A stretch of DNA of 64,000 nt from Massospora cicadina. Lineage: Eukaryota; Entomophthoromycota; Entomophthoromycetes; Entomophthorales; Entomophthoraceae. How positions within the stretch are numbered: position 1 is the first letter of the stretch; every line of letters starts with the position of its first letter. Positions 20,790 to 31,974 of the stretch are shown here, piece after piece. The stretch covers positions 186,001-250,000 of the forward strand of contig JAKSZP010006620.1 in NCBI GenBank assembly GCA_022478985.1, read 5' to 3'. The notes beneath the pieces are model-generated. The model was not told the origin of the DNA. It searched no databases and saw only the letters and a program-made list of their open reading frames with translations. The position numbers were made by a program, and so were the translations under genes.

Positions 20790-22264
20790 AAATGCTACAT
20801 TATATCATTCACTACATTACCCCACGCCAGCGCATAGTAATTGGTAATAGTGTTTTTATAATTTTCTTTGGCCATATTCCATTGTTTTGGTTGTATATAG
20901 TCTAATATAATATTTTCTATATTCCCCAAGCCCTAGGAATAAGTTCCATGCATAATATGATTATTATAGAACAATCCTACTATTCTCAAATTTTGCTATT
21001 TAGCTTGAATTTATGCCTATGAGAACCTGCAGAGTTAGAAAGCATTTTCAGGAGAGACCGCAAGTTGGATGGAGATATGATTTTGAATTTTTCTTTGACG
21101 CCTAGTGTGCTGGAGACTACTAAAATTGAAAGCCATATAGCCACTGTGAGTACTTGACACTACAGTGTGCCTTTATCTTTAGTTTTAAAAAACTATCCTG
21201 ATAACCAAGAGTTTTGAGAGTTTTACAAAGTCTGCCTTCATACAGTGTTTTGAGTGCATTTTAACCTGTGCTTCCAATATTTGATGCCACCACGTCAATT
21301 TTGACAATAAAAATTATGAAAGATAGATTTTTGAAAATATAAACAAACTAAAAATAAAAAAAAGTTTTATAGTTAAATATTCTATTTGAGCCCTTATCTT
21401 TGGCAAAATAAATTTAAAGTTTTCAGAGAAAACTACATAAGTAAATATAAGATCTGATTCTTTTAATTTAAAGTTTTATGAAGTTTTATAAATTTTTAGT
21501 TCAAACACTTCCATTTTCAATTACTTCTTTTATCTTGTGAGATTAAGGAGCCTAAGAAATACTAGAGCTTATATTTTTAGAACTTTAAGTGTTATTCATT
21601 TGCAGGAAAGGCTACATTCACTTAATTCCTAATATTTTTGAGATAACTCAATATTTTTATATGGCTTTTTGATGGGACCTTTATCTTATTCACTAAGATT
21701 TTGGGCGCATAACACCAGAATTTATTTTGCTATCTTTAACATTACCCATAACTCTTGGATGGGACTTAGCGCTGCTAAAAAGTGAGACATCTGGAACACA
21801 TATTGACTGGGACAAGTAATTTTAAGTCAGCTAAAAAGCCTTAAGTGGTAGGTTCTGTGAAATGGAACTTTCCATAAATAGTGAACAAAGTCATGTGCAT
21901 TTACAAAATCCCATTCAGATATTTATCTTTACAAAAAACACAATAGCTTTTCAATATTACCAATATTGCATAAATTAAACAAATTTGAGGCCAAAATATC
22001 ATTAATTTATAAGAAAGCCATCTACAAATATATTTATATGTTAAATAGTTATTGTTATGTATTATAAAGTTAGCAAACTTATGTAAAGTACTTTTTATAA
22101 TATGAAAAAGGATAACAGTAATCTTCAGGAAATTTTGTAAATTACATTATATGATCTAACTTTAGGTCCATATTTATGGCAGGAAATTTCTTAATGTAAG
22201 TTCTTAGATTCAACCATCAATGAGTCACATGTATGGTACTCAGGGCTTCATGACGCTTGCAATC
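20790..22264. other. AT-rich DNA without recognised genes
   Basis: No ORF with family resemblance, no RNA gene and no repeat pair found. Confidence 0.4.
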
Positions 22265-22623
22265 CACATATGCTTTCTTTATTTTTTTATTTTTTTTATT
22301 TAAAAAGGGCTGACCTTGGGACAAATATACCTCACTGATAGAAGGTAAGGGTTAGTGAGTGAAAATATAGGAGTGGAGGACAAAACCCAAGTACTGGGGG
22401 TAAAACCTTCCTGCGCATGTTCTGATAGGGTGGATTTACATGATCTAACTTCACTAAACTGCTTGGTTGGACTGAGGCATGGTGTGCAAATCCACATGTA
22501 TTGATATACTCTTGGCACAGAAATGCAATTCTTGCCATTACAGGATTCAAACCTGCATTGTGAGGGGCGATAGTGGGACACCCATCCCATTATGCCACAC
22601 CCCCTTACATACACATATGCTTT
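22265..22623 (-). repeat. Target-site duplication pair around SINE2
   Basis: CACATATGCTTT at 22265-22276 and 22612-22623 flanks SINE2. 12 bp perfect, with further near-matching T-rich bases beyond. Confidence 0.75.
22277..22611 (-). mobile_element. SINE2, tRNA-derived
   Basis: On the minus strand the element begins GTAAGGGGGTGTGGCATAAT, with an A-box-like GTGGCATAATGGGATGG, then AGGTTTGAATCC, a B-box match, about 40 bases later. The head differs from SINE1, so it comes from a different tRNA. The body of about 230 bp ends TTTGTCCCAAGGTCAGCCC, then TTTTTAAATAAA and an A-rich tail with interspersed T. The GTCCC-GGTCAGCC block is shared with LINE1, LINE2 and SINE1 3' ends, which suggests mobilisation by those LINEs. 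Confidence 0.88.
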
Positions 22624-24335
22624 TTTAAATCCTCACAGTATCCTCCTTTTTCTTAAATTTTAAGTAGAATTCATAGATCCTCTATAATTGCTGGAACAAC
22701 AGAAGTTTAAAATGCAGTTAGATTAAAATTTAATTAGAGTACCTTATTGTAAAGTAACAGTATGTACCAGTAGAGATAGGGGATAAAATACTTTATGGAA
22801 TCTGTTTAAAACTAAGAACTGATTCCCAGTTATTATGTTCTGAGGTTGTGTTGCCACACAGGAACTGCTCTAAAATTTAATTCGTCCTCTATATCTGCCT
22901 ATCATTTTGTGTATGGAAATATGTGGAGTGTCATAGGTGAATTTTTAGCAAGTAAAGTAAAGATTTTAGTATTGTGCTGTGAATAGGTACCTTAGTCGTT
23001 AATTATCTCCTTAGGGAGACTATGTATGCAGAGAATATGGGCAATGATTAGATGGGGTTTTTTTAAATGGATGTAATGCTATTTAATAAGGAAAAGCATT
23101 CTCCATAATTTTTTAACTAATGAAAAGTTATTTTAACGTCATGTCTCTGGTAAAAGGAGAGCTACGCAATTAAGTCTATAGAAACAGACTATAGGGATCA
23201 ATCAGCAGCATAAATTGATACTTATTAGAATTTTGACCTTTAATGTATAGAATTGGAATGTCAGCAAGTGAGAAATAATATTTAAGTTTTAGACATTTTG
23301 AAGGTCAAGGGATTTCCTGACCGCCACATAGCCCTAATCTTCCTATTGGTAAGATTGAGGCTTAGCAAGTAGGCTCTGAGGACAAGAACTCTGTAAATGG
23401 TGATCTGAAAATCAGAAATGTCAAATTAAATTAATTAGTCTAAATCATCAAAACCTGACCATGACCAAAATGTTAGGAGTTGAGATTAAATTAATGCATA
23501 AAGATATATGAAAAAATTGGTAATATCAAGAGTGCCTGACAAGGGTTCTAGAATAGGCTTAGACAATAGCACCAGAAGCAAATATTAGCAGGCAATAGAT
23601 AGACCGCTGCCACAGACTCTGCTGGAACAGTTCCAAGCTGCCCACATAATCTAAGTGTATATAAATAAACGGGAAAATGCTCTCTAAGCGATATTGACTT
23701 ACTAAACATGAACTAAAACTTTACATTGTCCAAACTTAACATAAAGTTCTACAAAGCATCATTATTTGAACTTAAATTACTAGCTAGTAAATTGAAGATG
23801 GCTACTCTAATGACTTTGACAAGAAGACCTCATCCCTGTGCGCCCTCTTAGGAGATCAGGCCCTACTGATTGTCAAAATAAATGTACTTACTGTGGCCTC
23901 AGGACTCCTACTCAGTTGATAATCTATTCAACAAACAGATCTTACATCCAGCGTTTTTCTTCTTGTAGCCCTTTCTTGTGCCCTGCTGCCAAAGATCTTT
24001 GTGACATTATGAGTTTTCCATCCTTCAAAGACATGTCTAAAGCCAATTCCTTTCAACTGTAGGGACGCTGAATCAATAACATGGTCTTAATTTTCCTAAA
24101 TTCCTGTGAACAGAGAATCATAGGCTTCCCCAATGGTTCATTCTCTAATTGATGCCCGGTGGGACTTACTACTAACTAAAAAAATGATTCCACTATGTTT
24201 TGATAGACGTTGTCCAGTAATTAAAGCTCAATTATCATGCATGCATCCTTAATCTTAGGGTAGTCAACATAAAGGAAGATGACCATACTTAAGCAGTGGC
24301 ACCAACTCTCTTCAATTCATTGATATTGTAAGCGG
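22624..24335. other. Spacer left of element E
   Basis: AT-rich, with many short open frames but none with family motifs. Cys-containing frames around 23880-23900 were considered for a gag knuckle and not accepted. Nothing supported. Confidence 0.35.
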
Positions 24336-25009
24336 TGTTGAAATTTTAATAGAAAATGAATCAAACAACCAGTCAAAGTTTGGATTGGTGAGAAATTTAT
24401 TAATATCCTATGAATTGGGTTTTAAATTCCAGTCAACCTGTACGCCTAATGAGTTAATGCCCCAAATGAGCAATAACAAATTTAGGTGATTCAGTAATTG
24501 ATAAAGGGAACAGATCAATAAGTCACATGATTAATTTCTGAGCAAAGAAGTATCCTGAAGCCCAGACCCTTAAATTGGAAGTCCCAGGACAATGTGGTCA
24601 CAACAATACGGAAGTTGATAGATGAGAATCACCGCTGCTTGGCTCACTTATTAGATGAGAAGGAAAGATCCTGATTAAGGAAGCATAAAGGCGTACTCTA
24701 CGTTACAGAGCCCCAACTCACCATATTAAATTAAAAAGATTTTGACTTAATAAAGAGTTGTTTTTTCTATCCTATATTTTAGTGTCATATATTTTTAGAT
24801 TCCTTTAATAGATTTAATGGCAAGCTATAGCAGTTGTGACTTAAAAGGTTACTTTTTAGAGTTTTTCTAAATGCATAAGTGCTTAGCCATCTCCCTTTAG
24901 GATTTTTTCTGATACAAATGGCCACCTTGAAGGAATTTAGGATCACTTAACAGAACATATCTGGGCAACAAAAAATAAAATCTTCAGCTCCACTATAGCG
25001 GTTAATCCA
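24336..25009 (+). repeat. 5' LTR of element E
   Basis: Aligns throughout with 37899-38567, though strongly diverged. It begins TGTTGAAATT. Confidence 0.7.
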
Positions 25010-25031
25010 AGATTTGTGCTCCTTGCAGGGG
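25010..25031 (+). promoter_or_regulatory. Degenerate primer-binding site of element E
   Basis: AGATTTGTGCTCCTTGCAGG corresponds to ATTGGTGCTCACTACAGG of element C at the same position relative to the LTR. Confidence 0.5.
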
Positions 25032-25894
25032 CCTAATTTGTTATATTGAAAACTTTAATAACACAATGAAAGACAATTCAAGAAATTAGTCACCCCCTCC
25101 AATGGGGTGGAAAGTAACACCAGATAAATAGCCACATCTCAATATTAGTTACCACCAGTATAACCTGAGAGTTTATAGTTCTTGGCCACCTTTGAGTCTA
25201 CTTGCACATACCAGATCATAACTAGTAATAGATTAAGTTTTACAATACTGTGTTACCATCGAGCAGCTATTGGATGGATTTACTTAGGTGAAGGCCAATC
25301 TAGTTACTCACATGCCACAGAGGTTTCCTCCTATATGAGAAAGATTTACAGCTCATATAGTCTTAATGATATTAAATTAGAATTTGGGTAGACCCTACCT
25401 CTGCCTATTCATACATTAGCCGTCCATTACCTTCTCCAGTTAGTAAGATTTCACTATCAGGGGGTGATACGTCAGCTGGTATTGATGCAAAACTTCAACT
25501 CAAACCTTATTGATTTTTATAAGGCAGATTTTGCATTTGACAAATATAATTTTGAGGAGAATTAGTATAATTGACGCCTAAACAATGACGCTCTAAAACA
25601 AATCTTCTTTTCAGACTTTGGGACTACAAGATTTATGGAATATCAACTCACTGATCATCAACAACACGCTGTGACTGATGTATGAAAATGCATGCAACAA
25701 ACCTCCTCAAAATCTGACAGTAGAATCCAACAAATACTAGTCAGTTTGGTGCAACGCTTACTCCAGGTGGAGACTTGGATAGAAGGACTGCAACAAGGAT
25801 GCCAGGCACTATATGTGGTAAAGGGAGCCTAAAGGGAATGAAGGACCATAAGGTTTTATGGTCCAGCTGATATGATAATTCTGACAGGTATTGG
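25032..25894 (+). pseudogene. Element E leader and gag 5' part
   Basis: The internal region between the 5' LTR of E and element A. Short frames only (for example 69 codons at 25182-25391). Assigned to leader/gag by position, with no motif seen. The E sequence resumes at 31970 directly after the duplicated GGTCC. Confidence 0.4.
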
Positions 25895-25899
25895 GGTCC

Positions 25900-26405
25900 T
25901 ATCAAGAATCTTGATATGACTGGACGATGATCCATATATCCGGCATATTGTATTTTATGAGTTGAGGTTAGCCTTAAGATTTTAGGTGTTAGATTATGTC
26001 AATGGGGAGCAAGTTGATTAAAGTAATAATAACTCGGCGAATTGAGAAATCTCGCCAAAGCCTTGAAGATAGGACTAAAACCCTAATATTGTAGCGAATA
26101 GAAAATTGCTAAGTGGAAGGGTTGATACTGACTAGGAATACCGAGGATTAAGAGTTGAGCATGAGAGTGAAAAGAGGAGGTCCTTTGGGAAAAGGAGAGA
26201 GTAGAAAAGGGTTTGCAGAAACAGCCTGTTAGTTTATATAGTAAATGTATAAATTGGTATCATTGGGGAAATAGCTCCTTATTTTGTACTTTGTTACTAT
26301 TATTTATCAAGGATCAGCAATATTCATATTACCCATCCATTGCTTGGTGGGACAGAAACCGTGTAATAAGCTAACGAAATTTCCCCCTACCACCAAAAGT
26401 TAACA
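25900..26405 (+). repeat. 5' LTR of element A
   Basis: Runs from TATCAAGAA (mutated TG start) to AAAAGTTAACA. Shares GATGATCCATA/GATAATCCATA, ACTAAAACCCTAA, GGAAGGGTTGA and TACCGAGGATTAAGAGTT blocks with the 3' LTR. Confidence 0.9.
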
Positions 26406-26425
26406 GTGGTGCTCACTACAGAGGG
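26406..26425 (+). promoter_or_regulatory. Primer-binding site of element A
   Basis: GTGGTGCTCACTACAGAGGG directly after the LTR; identical through CTACAG to the sites of elements B and C. Confidence 0.75.
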
Positions 26426-27830
26426 CCCATTTTCATCACATTAGAAGTTTCATATTCACCAAGTCATGGAAAAACTGGCCCAGCATGAAGGGCTACTACC
26501 CCAGTTTATTAAGTTATATCAATATGCAGAACAGAAACTTGCCTTGGATACACTGATTCAGGCACAAAAAATGCTTTATGAGAAAATAAGGGGATAACAG
26601 ATCAGCCTGACAAGGCCTTTCACCAACTGCACCTGGTTGGCTGCCAAGCCAGCCAACTTGCCAACTGCTTGGGTGACACTACAGACGGCTAAAATTTGCA
26701 GAGCGTAAACTGAATAGTGTCATTAGAGAGAAAGAGGTCTGCATTAACAAGATGCTTCCGTTTAACTGCTATGGAAACATACTTAGATTTTAAGTGGTTT
26801 GAATTTGCGGTAGAAGGGCCTTCAGATTGGTGAAACGCTAAATTGTTGTTATCCGCTCTGTATGTCAAGGGCGCTGACCAGGTCACATGTTACCCTAAGA
26901 GTAGTACTGTAACGTATCAAAAGGTGAAGGAGACTGTGATCCGCCTGTTTGGGGGTGTGGCGAAAATAGCACAGCGCAAGGCAAATGTTTTGGCAAAAAA
27001 TGTTCAAAAAAACAAGTCCTTGGTGGAGTTCGCAGTGTGGTTCAGAGCTGAGGCTTATATGTTGGTGGGAGCAAATATCGTAACTAATGAGAAGGTGAGC
27101 ATAGCAATGACGATGCTGTTAAGCCATATCAAAAACTATATAAGGCTATAGCCCACATTATTCAAGATGATGCAGAGCTATTAAAAATTTTCATATGTTT
27201 ACGCTGTCTATCTGTCACTTTTAGTGCTCCCAATGTGGAACAGTAAGCCCATGTGACTGCTACCAAATCCCTTTGGGAAATGGACACCATTGACTCGTTT
27301 ATATTCTGTTGGTTAATCCTCGTCCAATTAATGCTCTGGCCGGTCTTTTCCAACCCCATTATTCTCAACTGGCTCACCCAGGCCAAATTACAATCCATCA
27401 TTCATTTATGACCTGTAACCTTGTGTGATACAGGGATGAGAGCAATTTACAAATGCTTGTTTCTCATGCGGCCAGTGAGGTCATTATGTGGCTAGCTGTC
27501 CGGGAAAACTGACTGTTCATGAAGTACAGGCTGCGCTATTCAAGAAGGGAAAAGGTCAAGTGGAGTAGATACGGACACTCTACTTCAACTAATCCAAACT
27601 TATTTTTCCTTGATGATTCCCACGAGTCACTTTGCGTCAGTCCTGGTAATCACCCTGACGATTTATTTTATCAACAGCTCCCCTATGATATACTGGATTT
27701 AAACTGAGGGAGAGACCCCAATAATGCAGAAGCAGAGTTCTGCCTAGTTGTGCAAAAACTATATGCTTGCAAGTATTTGAGCGGAATGGTACAGTCAAAG
27801 TCAGACCCTCAACAAATGTTGCAACCCTAG
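26426..27830 (+). pseudogene. Gag of element A
   Basis: A 102-codon frame (26843-27151) has the capsid-like VKETVIRLFGGVAKIAQRKA... VWFRAEAYML pattern of Ty3 Gag. The nucleocapsid knuckle is readable at 27458-27499 as C-F-S-C-G-Q-stop-G-H-Y-V-A-S-C, i.e. Cys-x2-Cys-x4-His-x4-Cys with a TGA inside. Gag would package the element RNA. Further stops occur upstream. Confidence 0.75.
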
Positions 27831-28890
27831 AGGGGTGAATGTGGCGATTCCAGTAGAGAAAATTGCCTTGAGTATCCTCATGTCAGTGTTGGTATTATCA
27901 CTTTTCTGTATAAACCAAAAACCCTTGGATGTACATTTTATAAACACCAATGGTTCCTCTTATTTGGAGTATACATACTGTGAAACTTTCAGTCAAAATA
28001 CAAAAATCTGGGCGATTATAGATACTGGCGCTCCCATTAATATTATATCCACCAAGCTCGTGGTTAAGCTTCCACTATAGCCTGATGTGGAACACTGTGT
28101 GGTGTATGGGACTATGGGGCACAGAACACTGTGTTGGAGGGTGCTTGCAAAGCATTTACTCTGAAGTTTGTTTGGTTTGTGCATCCGCTCCAGTGGTTGT
28201 TCTGCCTAGTAATAACTACAACATGTTGATTGGGGCAGCGTCCATGTGGCAATTTGGGGTGGGGATCAATATGATGGAGGGAACATTTAATATTCTGGGA
28301 CAATAAATCCCCATCTATTTTATATCCAATGGAGTCCTGAAGGACCCAATCCTCTCCAGTTAAAAGATACTTCGTATAGCAATAGTTTGATTCCTGTTTG
28401 ATATTGGCAGATCAAGCGGAGGACTCAAGCTCTTCCTGACCAGTTTTATGACTAAAAAAATTTATACCGCTACAGGCTGCAAGTGCTTTAAGCATACTTT
28501 CTGGGCATCAGGTCATAGTAGGGACGGAGCTTGAAATAGACATCCCTGAAGGGCTATATGTGGAAATTATGGGTCCATACCAGCAATTGCAGCTAGTACC
28601 CCCTGTGGCTCCTGGGCTCCTGTTACTAGGGCAGGGAGAGGTAAAGGTGTTAATAACGAACATGCAGAAGGAGTCTTTGAAGGTTCAAAGGCACCAAGAG
28701 GTGGATAATCTACATATGATTCCTATTGATGAGGTCCACCACATAAACGACTTTAGTTATTGGGAAGTTCTTGGGCTACCTGTAAAAACCTCATCCAGCG
28801 TAATGACTGTGGTTTCACGTGAGGCTCTAACTATCCTGTCAGAGGACCAAAAGGACATGGTGATGGATCTGTTTGAAAAAGACTAAGGAA
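27831..28890 (+). pseudogene. Aspartic protease and protease-RT linker of element A
   Basis: IWAIIDTGAPINIISTKL contains the catalytic DTGA (codons at 28021-28032), and the frame 27835-28080 is open. A frameshift leads to 28085-28306 with VVVLPSNNYNMLIGAASMW, the flap/C-terminal part. The following 108-codon frame (28560-28886) matches the linker of element B (GPYQQ, LLLGQGEVKVLI, IPIDEVHHIND) and leads into RT. Confidence 0.85.
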
Positions 28891-29660
28891 TTCTGGCATC
28901 TGACAACCACGATTTGGGATGTGCACTTGGTCTGTGAATTATTTGGACATGGATGATCACCCTATCATTAAGTCATGGCCTATCTGTTGCTCAAAGGTGG
29001 CAGAATAAGTTTATTCAAGAAGATCAATAAATTAATTAATTGGGAATGTTAGAGCCGTCAAAGAGTCCCTGGGCGTCACTGGTGTTAATTGTCAAGAAAA
29101 AGGATGGCACCAACTGAGTAGTAATTGACTACCAGAAGCTTAACAGCATCAAAAGAGACTTGTAACTGCTTCTGCAAATCAATGACACTCTAGATTGGCT
29201 GGGCAGTGCCAGCTATTTCTACATAATGGACTTGATATTGGGGTACTGGTTAATCAAGTTGCCAGTGGCAGAACAAGAGAAGTGCGCCATAATCACCTCA
29301 AGGGAGTTGTTCCAGTCTACACGCATGCCACAGGGTTTGTACAACGCCCCAGCTACATTCCAGCGGGCTATGGACACTATCTTAGGTGACCTGAAGCTGT
29401 CCTGCGTTCTAGTCTACCTTGATGATATCAATGTGTTATCATGGATGTTGATTGAACATCTTGATTACCTGGAATAAGTATTCCGCCAAACCGCTGAAGC
29501 CAACATAAAAATTAAGCCTAACAAGTGCCACTATTAAGGAGCAATTGAAATATCAGGTTTTGTGGTAGACTCAAAAGGGCTTAGTCCTCAGCCAGCGAAG
29601 GTGGAAGCTATACGCAAGATTACTTAGCCAGGTAATAAGCAGGATATCTAGGTGTTTTGG
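28891..29660 (+). pseudogene. Reverse transcriptase of element A
   Basis: Blocks in order: IVKKKDGTN and VIDYQKLNSI (about 29090-29150), a stop-containing stretch, YFYIMDLILGYW, EKCAIITSRELFQSTRMPQG, NAPATFQRAMDTI and VYLDDINV (YLDD codons at 29416-29427). The catalytic aspartates are intact, but stops on both sides prevent a full-length product. Confidence 0.9.
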
Positions 29661-30260
29661 GGATGTTAGGTAATTCCAGCGTTTCATTCCTAACTTCGGC
29701 TGTATTGAGGCTCTGCTCTTAGAGTTATCAAAGAAAAATGCTACTTTTGTCTGGAATGACCATTTATTAAAACGCTTTTGATGTCTTACAAACTGCGTTG
29801 GCTAGCGCGCTCATTTTGCAATACCCTTATTTTGAGAAGGAATTTATTGTGAAAACGGACGTTTCTCTTTCTGCTGTATGGGCAGTGTTATCCCAAAAAG
29901 ATGATTACTTTGTGGAGCATCCCATCACATAATGTAGCCAAAGCCTAATGTTCCCAGAACATAATTACACTATGACCAAATGGTAGTGTTTGGCGGTAAT
30001 ATATGCATATAAAAGTTCTTGCTCTACCTCCAAAGAGTGAAATTCAAAGTGGTAACATATAATGCCTCTTTGCATTGGTTGCAGAATCTTTAAATACCTG
30101 AAGAGCGTCTTGCGCTATGGTAACTGAAGCTCAAAGCGTATGACTTTGAGATTGTACACTGGCTAGGGGCGAAACATCAGAATGCGGACTGTCTTTCATG
30201 ATTGCCAACAGTTGAAATTATGGTGGATTTGGCTGACATCGTGTATAAAAGGATGATTGT
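29660..30260 (+). pseudogene. RNase H of element A
   Basis: After the connection domain (about 29660-29790) the frame-shifted translation reads FIVKTDVSLSAV (first catalytic Asp, about 29847-29880), then ARWY-like and GAKHQNADCLS (about 30170-30200), as in element B (GAKHQNADCLLKL). No long open frame remains. Confidence 0.75.
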
Positions 30261-31440
30261 GGGCAAATATTATTATGAGCCGCCACAGGTGATCAAAGTG
30301 CTAGATGGGATCTGATGAGATACCTTCTTGCGCAATGGGGAACTATATAAGATATTTGAAGAATTGACACTGAGTCTCCTGAAACTTTTCTCTAGGCCAG
30401 CAATTAATGTGGATGCCCATAAGGCGGTAGTTCATGGAGGGTTGAGAAAGACATCAAAGTTTTTGTGACCACGATACTATTGGGAGAGCATTTATTACAA
30501 CATGCTTGAAATGGTTGCGTGTTGTCACCAGTGCCAAGTGTAGAAACCTTTTGCACAAGAATACCACCTATCAGCTGGTTAGGCCTTGTTTTGCATGGCA
30601 TACTGTTTCCCTTGATGTGCTGGGCCCTCTGCCAACTGGTGTAAACGGCTATAAATATATATTGGTAGCAAATGATCATTGAAAAGATGGGTGGAAGCAA
30701 GAGAGACCAATGATTTAGGGGCTGCCATCACCTCTAAGTTTATCATGGAGTGTGTCATACAGTGATAAGGCTTTCCGTAAGTCATCCTCATAAGTAACGG
30801 AACCAATTAAAAATCACATGTTCTGCCCAAGTTGAACGAAATAATGGCAATCTGCGGGGTCTTGACTGCGCCCTAACACCCTAAATCTAATGGAATGGTG
30901 GAACGGGTCAACAGAACATTGGTGAACATTCTCCACAAGCTTGTAAAGGATCGCTTCTCTGAATGGATTACCCTTCTACTCAACGCTGCCTTTACTTATA
31001 ATATCAGCTACCACTCGTTGACAGGCAAGAGTCATTTCCAATTGCTTAGGGTAGACATCCGGCTTTGTATGCTTTGCTTTATTCCTGTGTGGAGGATACT
31101 GGCGGCATAGAACTGCAGCATTACCTGACCAACTTAATGGACACGCCAAAAAACTACAAATTAAAAGCTTATTCTACCAGCTTAGCTAAAAAGATTCATG
31201 ATCAGATGCCCAACTAAAGGAGACATAGCGGAATTCCATAGTTTGTTGTAGAAGATCATGTCTTGTTCCATGACCAACATGGCTTTGGAAGGAAGAACAA
31301 GCTCTCTAACATATGGACCAGACCGTTTGAAATAATTGAGAAGACTGATATCAAAGCCTATACCATTAGGAACCCGTGGGTGTCAGATTATCAACTGAGT
31401 TCATGCGAAGTTTCTTCAAGCATAAAAGCCATATGAGCTT
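30260..31440 (+). pseudogene. Integrase of element A
   Basis: Includes the zinc-binding part (VDAHKAVVHGGLRKT, about 30408-30450, and CCHQCQV, about 30520-30540), the core block VSLDVLGPLPTGV (about 30605-30645), SNGTN (about 30795-30810) and the frame 30895-31110 starting MVERVNRTLVNILHKLV with the third catalytic residue (VER). The C-terminal part (NIWTRPFEIIEKTDIKAYTI, about 31305-31370) resembles the GPY/F module. Stops throughout. Confidence 0.85.
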
Positions 31441-31462
31441 ATTTTCTAGTTGGGGGGGGTAA

Positions 31463-31969
31463 TGTCAAGAAATTGAAATGATTGGATGATAATCCATAAA
31501 TCTGGTAAATCATATTTTATGAGTCAAGGTGAGCCTCAAGCTTTGAGCAATAGATCATGTCAATGAGGAGAAGATCAATTGAAGTACTAATAGTTTTGCA
31601 AATTAAGGGAATTCTAACAAAGCCTTAATGATAGTACTAAAACCCTAAAAATGTAGAAAATAGAGAATTATTAAGCGGAAGGGTTGAAAATGACTAGAAA
31701 TACCGAGGATTAAGAGTTAAGAATGAAAATGAAAAGAGGAGGTCTTTTGGGAAAAATAGAGAGTAGAAAAGGGTTAGCGGAAGTAGCCCATTAGTTTATA
31801 TAATAAATAAATAAATTGGTATCATTTGAGGCTATAGCTCCTTATTTTGTACTTCATTAGTATTATTTATCATGGATCAGAAATCTTCATATCGCCCGTC
31901 TGTTGCTTGGTGGGACTGAACCCATACAACCAGCTAGCAGAATTCACTCCTACCGCCAAAAAGTTAACA
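31463..31969 (+). repeat. 3' LTR of element A
   Basis: From TGTCAAGAAATTG to AAAAAGTTAACA, preceded by the G-rich tract. Partner of 25900-26405. Confidence 0.9.
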
Positions 31970-31974
31970 GGTCC

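Larger units (their letters stand above)
25900..31969 (+). mobile_element. LTR retrotransposon A (Ty3/Gypsy) nested in element E
   Basis: A 6.07-kb element with LTRs of 506 and 507 bp, 5-bp TSD GGTCC, primer-binding site TGGTGCTCACTACAG, gag with a CCHC knuckle, protease, RT, RNase H and integrase in Ty3 order, and a G-rich polypurine tract (TTGGGGGGGGTAA, 31450-31462) directly before the 3' LTR. Coding frames contain many stops. The pol wording (RRMPQGLYNAPATFQ-type block, YLDD, DTGAPINI) is close to element B, and both share a GGGGGGTAATGTC junction, so A and B belong to one family. Confidence 0.92.
25895..31974 (+). repeat. Target-site duplication pair around element A
   Basis: GGTCC at 25895-25899 and 31970-31974, immediately outside the LTRs. 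A 5-bp duplication is the Ty3/Gypsy integrase signature. Confidence 0.88.

Noticed and set aside
23838..24062. Cys-containing frame as a gag zinc knuckle
   Set aside because: CxxC spacing occurs, but no His and Cys at the required distance and no other retroelement motif nearby.
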